From Bacteroidales bacterium (lineage in GTDB: Bacteria; Bacteroidota; Bacteroidia; Bacteroidales; UBA7960), in the NCBI GenBank assembly GCA_003550725.1, contig PUKZ01000185.1, positions 1 to 64,000 of the forward strand: 64,000 nucleotides of DNA, read 5' to 3'. Below are positions 19,327 through 28,397 of this stretch, in pieces; position 1 is the first letter of the stretch, and every line of letters starts with the position of its first letter. The translations under genes were made by a program, and so were the position numbers. The notes beneath the pieces are model-generated. The model saw only the letters and a list, made by a program, of their open reading frames with translations. It was not told the origin of the DNA and made no database searches.

Positions 19327-20493
19327 ATGAAAAAGACGTGCCGACGGGAATTTTTAAAGAAAGCATTAATTGGAAGTGCTGCTGTTGTATCTGTTGGTAG
19401 TTTTTTTTTTAATAGCAGGGTTTTGCTCGGTGGGGGTATTTCTCCTTCTGCGAGTTATGCACTTAACACATTCTCTTATAGTGGAAAGGAAGCCATGTTT
19501 TACCGGGCAGTTGACAACAACAGGGTGCAATGCCAACTCTGCCCTCACAAATGCACTCTTCGTAATGGAAGTAGTGGATTATGCCGGGTAAGAAAAAATA
19601 TAGCAGGAAAGCTTTATAGCCAGGCATACGGCAATCCATGTTCAGTCAATGTAGGTTTAATCGAAAAGGCACCATTGCATCATTTTATTCCCGGACATGA
19701 AAGACTATGTGTAGCAACTGTAGGTTGTAATTTAAGATGTAAGTATTGTCATAACTGGCAAATTTCCCAAAGATCTCCCGGTGAAATCAGGGAATATAAC
19801 ATGACTCCCGAAGATATTGTGAAAGAAGCGTTAATACAAGAAGTAATGTCTATTTCCTTTACATATACTGAGCCCACCATCTTTTACGAATACATGTATG
19901 ATATCAGTCGAATAGCCAAAAACAATGGTTTAAAAGTAAGTATTGTATCCAACGGATATATAAATCCTCAACCTTTAAGAAAACTGCTTCCATACCTTGA
20001 TGCAGTTAAAATAGATCTTAAGGCTTTCAGCGATGACTTCTACAGGGAAATCTGTTCTGCTAAACTGGATCCGGTTTTACAAACACTTTTGGTTTTAAAG
20101 GATGAAGGCATGTTATTTGAAATTGTTAATCTTGTTGTACCTACACTCAACGATAATCCTGATGAAATCAAGCAAATGTGTGTCTGGATAAATGAAAATT
20201 TAGGAGCAGAGGTGCCTGTTCATTTCAACAGGTTTTCTCCTTCATATAAACTGACTGAATTACCAACTACACCAATAAACACTTTAGAGTCAGCTGTAAG
20301 AATTGCTAATGAATCAGGGCTTAAGTATGTTTACATGGGTAATGTTCCGGGGCATAAAAATAATTCGACATTTTGTCCCAATTGTGGAGAAAGATTGATT
20401 CATCGAGTTCATTATTCGGTGAGAAGCAGAAATTTAAAGAATGGAAACTGTAAGTTCTGTGGCTATAATATTCATGGAAGATGGGAAGCATAA
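19327..20493 (+). CDS. amrS: AmrS-type radical SAM protein with twin-arginine signal (paralog 1)
   Basis: This is a member of the AmmeMemoRadiSam-system radical SAM family (also related to pyruvate formate-lyase activases). Residues 6-7 are the RR of CRREFLKKALIGS, followed by a hydrophobic stretch, a good Tat signal pattern. A cysteine cluster (CQLCPHKC...GLC) precedes the radical SAM motif C134-x3-C138-x2-C141 (CNLRCKYC). Family landmarks SFTYTEPT, SNGYINP, IDLKAF, LVVPTLND and HFNRFSP are intact, and the C-terminus has a zinc-ribbon pattern (CPNC...CKFCG). The usual partners AMMECR1 and Memo are not in the window. It has its own promoter. A close paralog follows 99-111 bp downstream. The reaction is unknown. 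Confidence 0.85.
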   Translation: MKKTCRREFLKKALIGSAAVVSVGSFFFNSRVLLGGGISPSASYALNTFSYSGKEAMFYRAVDNNRVQCQLCPHKCTLRNGSSGLCRVRKNIAGKLYSQAYGNPCSVNVGLIEKAPLHHFIPGHERLCVATVGCNLRCKYCHNWQISQRSPGEIREYNMTPEDIVKEALIQEVMSISFTYTEPTIFYEYMYDISRIAKNNGLKVSIVSNGYINPQPLRKLLPYLDAVKIDLKAFSDDFYREICSAKLDPVLQTLLVLKDEGMLFEIVNLVVPTLNDNPDEIKQMCVWINENLGAEVPVHFNRFSPSYKLTELPTTPINTLESAVRIANESGLKYVYMGNVPGHKNNSTFCPNCGERLIHRVHYSVRSRNLKNGNCKFCGYNIHGRWEA

Positions 20494-20604
20494 ACCATAT
20501 TATTTGGAATTAATAATTGAGCATAAAATGTTTTTTGCAGTAAGATGTTTGACATTGCTAAATAGTCCAATAACAGGCAATTAAGCTTAAGGTTGAATAT
20601 TATT

Positions 20605-21798
20605 ATGATAAACACAAATCGCAGGGGTTTTATAAAGAAACTATTTATAAAAAGTATTGCCGGTTTAACTGCCGGATATTTATTGTTAAATAGTTATAAG
20701 AGGTTTTTTTCGGATTTAATAGCTTCCTCTTCGGAAGATACCGGATACAACCATAAAAATTACACCTATAACAAAAAAGTCAATAATAAAAAGGAAGCTA
20801 TGTACTACAAAAGGCTAGGCAGAAATAGCGTTAGTTGTACTCTTTGCTTTCACAACTGCACTATACAGGAAGGCAACACCGGGTTTTGCCGGGTCAGGGA
20901 AAACAGCAATGGCAGGCTTTACAGTTTGGTTTACGGCCTTCCCGCAGGTCTACAGATTGATTCGATTGAAATGGAGCCGATGTATCATATGGTTCCCGGT
21001 CATAGAAACCTGTGTGTTTACACAGCATCATGCAACTTCAGGTGTAAGCACTGTCACAATTGGCATCTTTCTCAAAGAGGGCCTGATGAAGTATCATACG
21101 AAATCCATTCTCCTTATGAGGTCGTTAATAGAGCTAAAAACCAGGGCTGTAAATCCATATCACACAGTATCAATGAGCCGGCTGTATTTTACGAATACAT
21201 GTATGATATTGCAAAACATGCCCAAAAAGAAGGATTGTTAACCCTTTTTCATACAAACGGCTACTTAAATCCTGAGCCATTAAAAGATATTCTGAAGTAT
21301 ATGGACGGGGTTACTGTCGATCTAAAAGCATTCAATGAAAGTTTTTATCGTGAGATCTCATCAGGCAGCCTCGAACCGGTATTAGAAACCCTGAAGATTA
21401 TAAGAAAAGAAAATGTTCACCTTGAAATTGTAAATTTAGTTATACCCACCTTAAATGATGATCCGGATGAGATAAAACAAATGTGTACCTGGATAATTGA
21501 TAATATAGGCAACTCAGTTCCATTGCATTTTAACAGGTTTTCACCCACATACAAATTAACAGATTTACCATCAACACCTGTTAATACCTTAGAATCAGCA
21601 GCAAATATAGCATATGAATCAGGTTTAAAGTATGTATATATTGGTAATGTGCCTGCCCATAAATATAACTCTACATATTGCCCAAATTGTAAAACGAAGA
21701 TGATCGAACGCGCTTATTTCTCGGTTTTAAGCAATAAAATGGAAAATGGAGCTTGTATATCTTGTGGCTATGAAATACAGGGTATTTGGAAAAGTTAA
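20605..21798 (+). CDS. AmrS-type radical SAM protein with twin-arginine motif (paralog 2)
   Basis: This is a tandem paralog of the preceding gene, alike along its whole length. The track begins at a TTG (20593); the ATG at 20605 puts the Tat-like motif (NTNRRGFIKK plus a hydrophobic stretch) right at the N-terminus and is preferred. The radical SAM cysteines (CNFRCKHC, first Cys 143 from this ATG), the N-terminal cysteine cluster (CTLCFHNC...GFC) and the C-terminal CPNC...CISCG are retained. Several conserved positions differ from paralog 1: YTEPT is NEPA, VSNGY is HTNGY, and KIDLKAF is TVDLKAF. These changes lie around the expected SAM/substrate pocket, so the two copies probably act on different substrates or as a hetero-pair. 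Confidence 0.85.
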   Translation: MINTNRRGFIKKLFIKSIAGLTAGYLLLNSYKRFFSDLIASSSEDTGYNHKNYTYNKKVNNKKEAMYYKRLGRNSVSCTLCFHNCTIQEGNTGFCRVRENSNGRLYSLVYGLPAGLQIDSIEMEPMYHMVPGHRNLCVYTASCNFRCKHCHNWHLSQRGPDEVSYEIHSPYEVVNRAKNQGCKSISHSINEPAVFYEYMYDIAKHAQKEGLLTLFHTNGYLNPEPLKDILKYMDGVTVDLKAFNESFYREISSGSLEPVLETLKIIRKENVHLEIVNLVIPTLNDDPDEIKQMCTWIIDNIGNSVPLHFNRFSPTYKLTDLPSTPVNTLESAANIAYESGLKYVYIGNVPAHKYNSTYCPNCKTKMIERAYFSVLSNKMENGACISCGYEIQGIWKS

Positions 21799-22019
21799 AA
21801 TTATAGCATATAAAAATCATTTTACAGCAGAAGAATTGAACTGATAATTATCTGCGATATAGAGACATTTATAATAATTAAATAATAAAAAGACAGTTTG
21901 ATGAGGGTTTGCCGAGCAAAAAAAAACATTAACATTTGTGAAAGGCAACAAATACCGCAAGCCCTATAATTGAAAACATAACTAATAAATAATTAATGGC
22001 TTAAATTAAAAATATTTTT

Positions 22020-24344
22020 GTGAAAAGAAAACTAATTTTTGCAATTGTTGTAATGGGTTTCAGCGGTATTATCGCTGAAATTGTTCTTTTGAGAGAACTG
22101 GTGATAACTTTTCATGGTAATGAGCTTTCAATAGGTGTAATTTTAGCTAACTGGCTGTTGTTAGAATCTGCAGGAGCTTATTTTTTAGGCAAAAAAGTTT
22201 CCAGGGCAAAGAGAAAGCTGGGTTTATTTATATTGTTAACAATCCTTTTTACAATATTTTTTATTGCAGCTATCTATGCTTCCCGCATCTTCAAAGATTA
22301 CCTGTCAGTTATACCCGGCGAAGGATTGGGTATAATGCCCATGTTTTACGTATCTTTCTTAATACTTCTGCCTGTAAGCTTATTACATGGAGCTTTGTTT
22401 ACCTGGGGTTGTAAACTTTACTTTCTTTATTCATCATCCAAAACTTCAAAAACTTCACAAGATAAGCTTAGCGCTTTTAGTATTTCAAGGGTTTATATTT
22501 ATGAAACTTTAGGGACCATGGTTGGTGGAGTAATATTAACTTATCTTCTTATACCTTACCTGCATTCTATAAAGATAGCTTTTGTTTTAGCGTTATTAAA
22601 TTTTATAATTTGTGCGTACTTAATAAAGCCTTTCTGGAAGCCTAATATTACTATACAAAAACGGCTTGTAAGTATATTTTTATTTAGCCTGGTGCCACTA
22701 ACTATCTATGTTATTTTTAGTTCAAATGCAGACCAGTTGCATTTTATGTCTGTAGAACAGCAATGGAAAAATCATAACCTGGTACATTATGAAAATTCTC
22801 ATTATGGAAACATAGTGGTAACTGAAAGAGAAGGAGAATACACATTTTTTTCCGATGGCTTGCCTGTAATTACTTCACCCAACCCTGATTTAGTTTATGT
22901 AGAAGAATTTGTTCATTTGCCAATGCTTTCACATTCCGATCCCCGTAATATCATGATACTCAGTGGAGGTGCAGGTGGCATAATAAATGAAATTTTAAAA
23001 CATGATGTATCAAGAATTGATTATACCGAAGCTGATCCTTTGTTACCAGAGGTAGTAAAAAAACATTCTACTCCACTGACAGAAAATGAGTTCCTTGATC
23101 CCCGTGTTAATATAGAAAAAATTGACGGCAGATTTTTCCTTAAAAGAGCAGCCAAAAACTATGATATTATTTTTAGTGGATTTACTGATCCGGCAACTTT
23201 ACATACAAACAGATTTTTTACAAAAGAGTTTTTTTCACTGGCAAAGAGCAGGCTCTCATCAGATGGTATTTTTATTTTGGGGTTACCCGGTTCTTTGACT
23301 TATTTAAGTTCAGAGCTGGCAGATTTAAATGCTATGGTACTTAATACTCTTGAAAGTGTTTTTCCATATGTAAAAGTTATACCGGGCGAGATTAATAATT
23401 TTTATTTAGCTTCCCGATCACAAAACATTGAAGATGTAAGCCCTGCTGAAATGATTGAAAGAAAAGAGGCGCGTAATTTGGAAGTTAATATGTTAACACC
23501 GGGCTATATAGAGTATAAACTTCAAGCCCGTTGGTTAGACTTTTATTTTAACAATATAGAAGAAGCTACGGATAATATTAACCATGACTTTAAACCCCTG
23601 GGAGTTTTTTATAGTTTGGTATACTGGAATGAAAAATTCTCCCCCTCTTTTAACAATATATTTAAACAAGGCGCGCAAATAAACTTATATTCTTCAGGGT
23701 TGGTTTTTATTTTATTTTTTCTGATTTTTTATACAATCTCTTCACGCAGCAAAAATTTCCGAAAACCGGCGCTTTCATTATGTATTTTTTCTACCGGATT
23801 TGCCGGGATGTTGTTTGATCTGATTTTAATTTTTGCTTTCCAGGTGCTTTTCGGTTATATTTTTTACTGGCTGGGATTATTGGTAACTGCCTTTATGGCC
23901 GGTGTAATGGTAGGTGGTATGTGGATGTCTTCTTACATTAAAAAAGCAGAAACCGCAGCACCGGCAATAATAAAGTTAGAAGTAGTTGTAATAGTTTTTG
24001 CATTTTTATTACCCTGGATATTTCTAAATGCAGGTCCTCTATTGGTTCATAAATGGTTTGATGCAACCCTGAGGATTATATTTTTAATTCTCTCCGGCAT
24101 ATCCGGGGTTTTAGTTGGAGCTGAATTTCCCCTGGCTAACAAAGAATATCTGAAATTGTCACCAAATTTAAGTGGTACTGCCGGTTTACTATACAGCTCC
24201 GATCTTTTGGGTGGATGGCTGGGTGGTATTATTGGTGGTGTATTACTTTTACCTATTTTAGGGATTTTTGAAACTTCTTTGGTTATAGTAATGTTTAAAA
24301 TTACCAGTTTAGCAATATTTATAATTGCCTTAAAAAAGAAATAA
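22020..24344 (+). CDS. Membrane protein with embedded spermidine-synthase-like domain
   Basis: This 774-residue integral membrane protein (GTG start) has about seven helices (residues 1-240), a soluble Rossmann-type spermidine-synthase-like domain (about 245-480), and about seven more helices (540-774). The soluble domain keeps the TEADP acidic pair (E337, D339) and the final D390-P of the catalytic loop. However, the GGGDGG loop reads GGAGG (A318), and the catalytic aspartate of YDVIIVDSTDP is glycine (G387 in YDIIFSGFTDP). It is therefore unlikely to be an ordinary aminopropyltransferase. It follows the two AmrS genes by 221 bp on the same strand and may belong to the same system. Confidence 0.8.
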   Translation: MKRKLIFAIVVMGFSGIIAEIVLLRELVITFHGNELSIGVILANWLLLESAGAYFLGKKVSRAKRKLGLFILLTILFTIFFIAAIYASRIFKDYLSVIPGEGLGIMPMFYVSFLILLPVSLLHGALFTWGCKLYFLYSSSKTSKTSQDKLSAFSISRVYIYETLGTMVGGVILTYLLIPYLHSIKIAFVLALLNFIICAYLIKPFWKPNITIQKRLVSIFLFSLVPLTIYVIFSSNADQLHFMSVEQQWKNHNLVHYENSHYGNIVVTEREGEYTFFSDGLPVITSPNPDLVYVEEFVHLPMLSHSDPRNIMILSGGAGGIINEILKHDVSRIDYTEADPLLPEVVKKHSTPLTENEFLDPRVNIEKIDGRFFLKRAAKNYDIIFSGFTDPATLHTNRFFTKEFFSLAKSRLSSDGIFILGLPGSLTYLSSELADLNAMVLNTLESVFPYVKVIPGEINNFYLASRSQNIEDVSPAEMIERKEARNLEVNMLTPGYIEYKLQARWLDFYFNNIEEATDNINHDFKPLGVFYSLVYWNEKFSPSFNNIFKQGAQINLYSSGLVFILFFLIFYTISSRSKNFRKPALSLCIFSTGFAGMLFDLILIFAFQVLFGYIFYWLGLLVTAFMAGVMVGGMWMSSYIKKAETAAPAIIKLEVVVIVFAFLLPWIFLNAGPLLVHKWFDATLRIIFLILSGISGVLVGAEFPLANKEYLKLSPNLSGTAGLLYSSDLLGGWLGGIIGGVLLLPILGIFETSLVIVMFKITSLAIFIIALKKK

Positions 24345-24595
24345 AAGTTAAGCAGATCAAAGCAACTTTAATAAACCATTCGAGCACTCCATTCTACTGA
24401 AAAACCCTGCAAAATCATATTTGCATTTTATAACTTTTATTTTTCAATCACTAAATATAACCGATATTACGTATAAACACCTAAAAATTCAGATAAAAAA
24501 AGTTTACTTTTGAAGCCACATAATAGGATTGTATGCTATATATATCTGTTTATTATCAAATAAATCACTTCAACTACAGGTAGAAAAAGTTTTTT

Positions 24596-27187
24596 ATGGT
24601 AAGCATTGATGATGGTATGAATATAAACAAAATATCTTTATCTTTTCCAAAGGATCAGGAAAAAATTTATCAAGATTATTATTTTAAAGATTCGTTGCGT
24701 GTTTTTAGAATTTCTTTTTTATTGGTAATATTGATTTATGGGCTTTTTGGTATACTGGATACTGTTTTCGCAACTGAAAAAAAAGAACTTTTATATCTTA
24801 TCCGCTTTGGAATTGTAATACCTTTTTTACTAATTGTTTTTTTGTTATCTTTTTTTGGTTTTTTCAAAAAAATATGGCAGTGGCTGGTATTTTCAGCCTA
24901 TATTATAGCCGGAAGCGGAATTGTAGCAATGATAACTCAAAAACCAGAGGATCACATATATTATGCAGGGCTAATGTTAGTATTTTCAGCCGGCTATTTT
25001 ATTGTCAAGCTGCGTTTTTTACTGGCATCATTGGCCGGCTGGTCTATTTTGCTGATATTTAATGTAGCTGTAATTTGGTTTTCTAATACTCCATCCAAAA
25101 TGATACTGGCATACAATTTTGTTTATGCCTCTGCCAATATTATAAACATGGTTGCAGCCTATTATATCGAATTTTTTAACCGCCGTCAGTACTACCTTTC
25201 ACGCAAGTTAACCCGAAAAAAAGCAGAACTTGAAGAATCTAATAAAAACCTCGAAATAAACGTAAAAGAAAGAACAAAAGAGTTAATTGAAAACGAAAAA
25301 AAATACAGAGATCTCGTTGAGGATATAAATGATGTAATATTTTCTATTAATTCTAAAGGTATATTCACATATATGAGTCCTGTAATAAAAAACATAACAG
25401 GTTATGCACCCTCAGAATATATAGGTTCTCATTTATCTTTTTTTATCCATCAGGATAACTTAAAAACACTATTAAATGATATTAAAAATTTAAAAGCGGG
25501 GAAATATTATCAAAGTGATTACAGGGTTAAAACAATATCGGGTAAAAACGTTTGGTTTAGAATTTCCGTAAAAAACGTTATAACCAACAATAATCCTGTA
25601 GAATATCGCGGTGTTGCCCAAAATATCACAAAGCGAAAAAATGCGGAAGAAGCTTTTAAAAAAAGCAACCGGCGTCTGCAGTCAGTTTTGCAATCGCAAA
25701 AAGAGATGATATGCCGGTTTAATTCTGATACCACTATTACATATGTTAATAATGCTTACTGTAAAACTATTGAAAAACCTGCAGAAGAGCTTATAGGCCA
25801 AAAATGGATTGATCTTGTTCCTAAAGACCAAAAATCAAAAATTGTTAATAAACTTAAATTACTTACAGAAGGAGAAGAGGATACAATCACTTACACATAT
25901 AAGATCAACTTGCCAAATGGCGCTTTCAGGTGGATGGAATGGACTAATTATATTATACGTGACAAGGCAGGCAGTTTTTTGGAATTCCAGTCAGTAGGAC
26001 ATGACATCACTGATACAATAGAAAAAGAGAGGCTTGAAAAAGAAGTAAAAGTTGCTCGTAGCACGCTTAAATTTAAACAAAACTTTCTGGCAAACATGAG
26101 CCATGAAATACGCACGCCACTTACCGGGGTATTAGGAATGGCAGAAATATTGAAAAGAAGCAAATTAACTCATCAGCAGGAAGATTATCTAAACACCTTA
26201 ATACAATCAGGCAATAACTTAAAGGAGATCATTGATCTGATACTGGATTATTCAAAAATTGAAGCAGGGCAAGTAAAACTAAAAATGAACCAATTTTCTT
26301 TAGAGAAACTTGTTAATGATGCTTCAAAGCTTTATACACCTTTTACAGATAAAAAAAATATTAAGATAATAACCACAATTAGCCCAAAAATACCAAAGTT
26401 AATAATCAGTGACAGCCATCGTATAACACAAGTTTTAAACAACCTTATTTCAAATGCCGCTAAATTCACCGAAAAGGGTAAAATATCGGTTAATGCTAAT
26501 TTAATTGACAGTTTATCTGAAGACAATGATAATATATACATCAAAATTGAAGTTGAAGATACAGGCATGGGAATTAATGCCGAAAAAAAAGAACACATTT
26601 TTAAACCTTTTTTTCAGATTGAACAGGATTATAACAGGAGAATTGAAGGGACCGGACTAGGACTGTCAATTTGTAAAGAACTTACAGCTATACTGGGAGG
26701 GGATATTGGGGTTGAAAGTGAGCCAGGTAAAGGAAGTAAGTTTTGGTTTACTTTTAAAGCCAAAATTGCACAAGAAAATGTTAAAAGTGTCAGGAAAACA
26801 AATTCAAATGATACTTTATCTGCAAAATCATTAAAAATATTACTTGTAGAAGATAAAATAGTAACTCAGAAAGTTGTAACAATATTGCTTAATTCAATTG
26901 GCCATGAAGTTGAATCAGTAAATAATGGTAAAGAAGCACTTGATATTTTTGAGCCTGGCAAGTACGACCTTATATTGATGGACATTCAAATGCCTGTAAT
27001 CGATGGCATCACTACTACAAAAAAGCTCAAAAAAAAGTATTCTGATTTGCCTCCTATAGTTGGCCTTAGTGCTAATGCATTTGAAGGCGACAGAGAAAAA
27101 TATATAAAACAGGGGCTTGATGAATACATCACCAAACCCGCTAAAAAGGATGATTTTGAAAAAATAATAAAGAAGTTGGGAATTTAG
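24596..27187 (+). CDS. Hybrid sensor histidine kinase with two PAS domains and a receiver
   Basis: This is a membrane-bound hybrid two-component protein of 863 residues. About six hydrophobic segments (residues 35-195) form an N-terminal membrane sensor with no periplasmic domain. A coiled coil, two PAS domains (about 235-350 and 358-480), a HisKA domain with phospho-accepting H503 (MSHEIRTPL), a HATPase domain with N, G1 and G2 boxes (NLISNAAKF, EDTGMGI, GTGLGLSI), and a receiver domain with D796 (LMDIQMP) follow in order. No DNA-binding output domain is attached, so it probably hands phosphate to a separate Hpt or regulator protein. A strong-looking -7 box TACTTTTG lies at 24505-24512 but lacks a proper -33. 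Confidence 0.92.
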   Translation: MVSIDDGMNINKISLSFPKDQEKIYQDYYFKDSLRVFRISFLLVILIYGLFGILDTVFATEKKELLYLIRFGIVIPFLLIVFLLSFFGFFKKIWQWLVFSAYIIAGSGIVAMITQKPEDHIYYAGLMLVFSAGYFIVKLRFLLASLAGWSILLIFNVAVIWFSNTPSKMILAYNFVYASANIINMVAAYYIEFFNRRQYYLSRKLTRKKAELEESNKNLEINVKERTKELIENEKKYRDLVEDINDVIFSINSKGIFTYMSPVIKNITGYAPSEYIGSHLSFFIHQDNLKTLLNDIKNLKAGKYYQSDYRVKTISGKNVWFRISVKNVITNNNPVEYRGVAQNITKRKNAEEAFKKSNRRLQSVLQSQKEMICRFNSDTTITYVNNAYCKTIEKPAEELIGQKWIDLVPKDQKSKIVNKLKLLTEGEEDTITYTYKINLPNGAFRWMEWTNYIIRDKAGSFLEFQSVGHDITDTIEKERLEKEVKVARSTLKFKQNFLANMSHEIRTPLTGVLGMAEILKRSKLTHQQEDYLNTLIQSGNNLKEIIDLILDYSKIEAGQVKLKMNQFSLEKLVNDASKLYTPFTDKKNIKIITTISPKIPKLIISDSHRITQVLNNLISNAAKFTEKGKISVNANLIDSLSEDNDNIYIKIEVEDTGMGINAEKKEHIFKPFFQIEQDYNRRIEGTGLGLSICKELTAILGGDIGVESEPGKGSKFWFTFKAKIAQENVKSVRKTNSNDTLSAKSLKILLVEDKIVTQKVVTILLNSIGHEVESVNNGKEALDIFEPGKYDLILMDIQMPVIDGITTTKKLKKKYSDLPPIVGLSANAFEGDREKYIKQGLDEYITKPAKKDDFEKIIKKLGI

Positions 27188-27211
27188 AATTATAAAGACC
27201 AACTAAAATAC

Positions 27212-27252
27212 CCGGGAGATGGAAACCTCAGATAGGAGTTTCCATCCTCCGG
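27212..27252. other. Strong hairpin downstream of the hybrid kinase gene
   Basis: CCGGGAGATGGAAAC (27212-27226) pairs with GTTTCCATCCTCCGG (27238-27252), 13 of 15 positions, around an 11-nt loop. It starts 24 bp after the kinase stop codon. No T-run follows, so it is either a Rho-type 3' end stabiliser or another RNA structure. Confidence 0.4.
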
Positions 27253-27700
27253 AACCATATAACGAAGGATTTATCTGCAAAAATAAGTTTTCATAGTTAT
27301 GTAGTTGTGTTTAATATAGTGCAATCATAAAAAAGGTTTGATAATTTGGTGTGAAATCATGATATTTGTTAATAATCTTACCACGAAATAAAATTTTTTC
27401 TCCAAAAATACGTTTAGGTGATTGATTTACTGGTATTTTGACCCTGCCAGACATTTTATTTTTTTATAGGAGTTTTATTTTCAATTGTTTAATACTAAAG
27501 ATTGTTACAAAAACAGTTACTTTTTAATAAAATAATTAATATTAAGCCATTAACGGTCAGGAGTATACAAAAGTGAATAAGCTTCGCGTTATTGATATTG
27601 TGATCAAAAGAGGTAATAATAATAACGGATAACTTGTGATCCGATTTTTCGGGATTACTTATTACTAAAATTTTAAATAATAAAACTTTAAATACATTAT
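27253..27700. other. Intergenic region, no gene recognised
   Basis: This is AT-rich sequence between the kinase-side hairpin and the SPOR lipoprotein gene. No ORF, RNA gene or repeat was recognised. Confidence 0.4.
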
Positions 27701-28159
27701 ATGCAGATGAAAAATCTTAAAAACACAGCAATTATATTAATTGCTTTTGCATTGCTATTTGCCTGTAAAACCCAGGAAGAGCTAAAAGTTGTTGAAAAAC
27801 CGGAAAAAGAAAAAATTGATAAACCCGAAAAAGACATAGAAAAAGTTAAATACGATGATATAATAGTAAAGGAAGAAAAGGTTTCGCTTGAACTTCTTGA
27901 AGAAAAAGACTTAGAGGTTCATGATAAAAACCGGTTTTTTGTTATTTTAGGTAGTTTTGAATATAAGGAAAATGCGGAAAATTTTATGCAGCAACTGAAA
28001 GAAAAGGGTTTTGAACCTTTCATGCTACTGACTGATTTTGGTTTTCACCGTGTTAGTGTTGATTCATTTGTTGATGAAGATGACGCAAGAGATTATATTC
28101 AAAAAATACGATCCAGATATCAGGCATATAATGATACATGGTTATTAATAAAAAAGTAA
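27701..28159 (+). CDS. SPOR-domain lipoprotein
   Basis: This is a predicted lipoprotein of 152 residues. A lipobox LLFAC gives lipidated C22; the ATG two codons in (M3) is an equally good start. A Lys/Glu-rich linker (about 25-75) leads to a C-terminal SPOR domain (about 80-152: FFVILGSFEYKENAENF, FHRVSVDSF, DDARDYIQKIR). SPOR domains bind glycan strands stripped of stem peptides, often at the division site. No cell-division genes are adjacent, so its particular role is not shown by context. Confidence 0.85.
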   Translation: MQMKNLKNTAIILIAFALLFACKTQEELKVVEKPEKEKIDKPEKDIEKVKYDDIIVKEEKVSLELLEEKDLEVHDKNRFFVILGSFEYKENAENFMQQLKEKGFEPFMLLTDFGFHRVSVDSFVDEDDARDYIQKIRSRYQAYNDTWLLIKK

Positions 28160-28397
28160 TTATTTGTGGTTTAAACTATAGAAAAAACCTCAGTTATCAA
28201 CTAATAATTATCCATTTTACACTAGTAACTAATACTAAAAAGCCAAATAAAACTTGAATTAAACCGCCAGAGGTCAAAATATTTGATTTAATGAACAGTT
28301 TTTTTGGTTACAGGCCGTTTGAATTTAGCAAAAACCGCTGACAGTCTTAACAGCTAAAGTTTGAATAGTTTTTGTCAGGTAAGATTTATACGATTTA

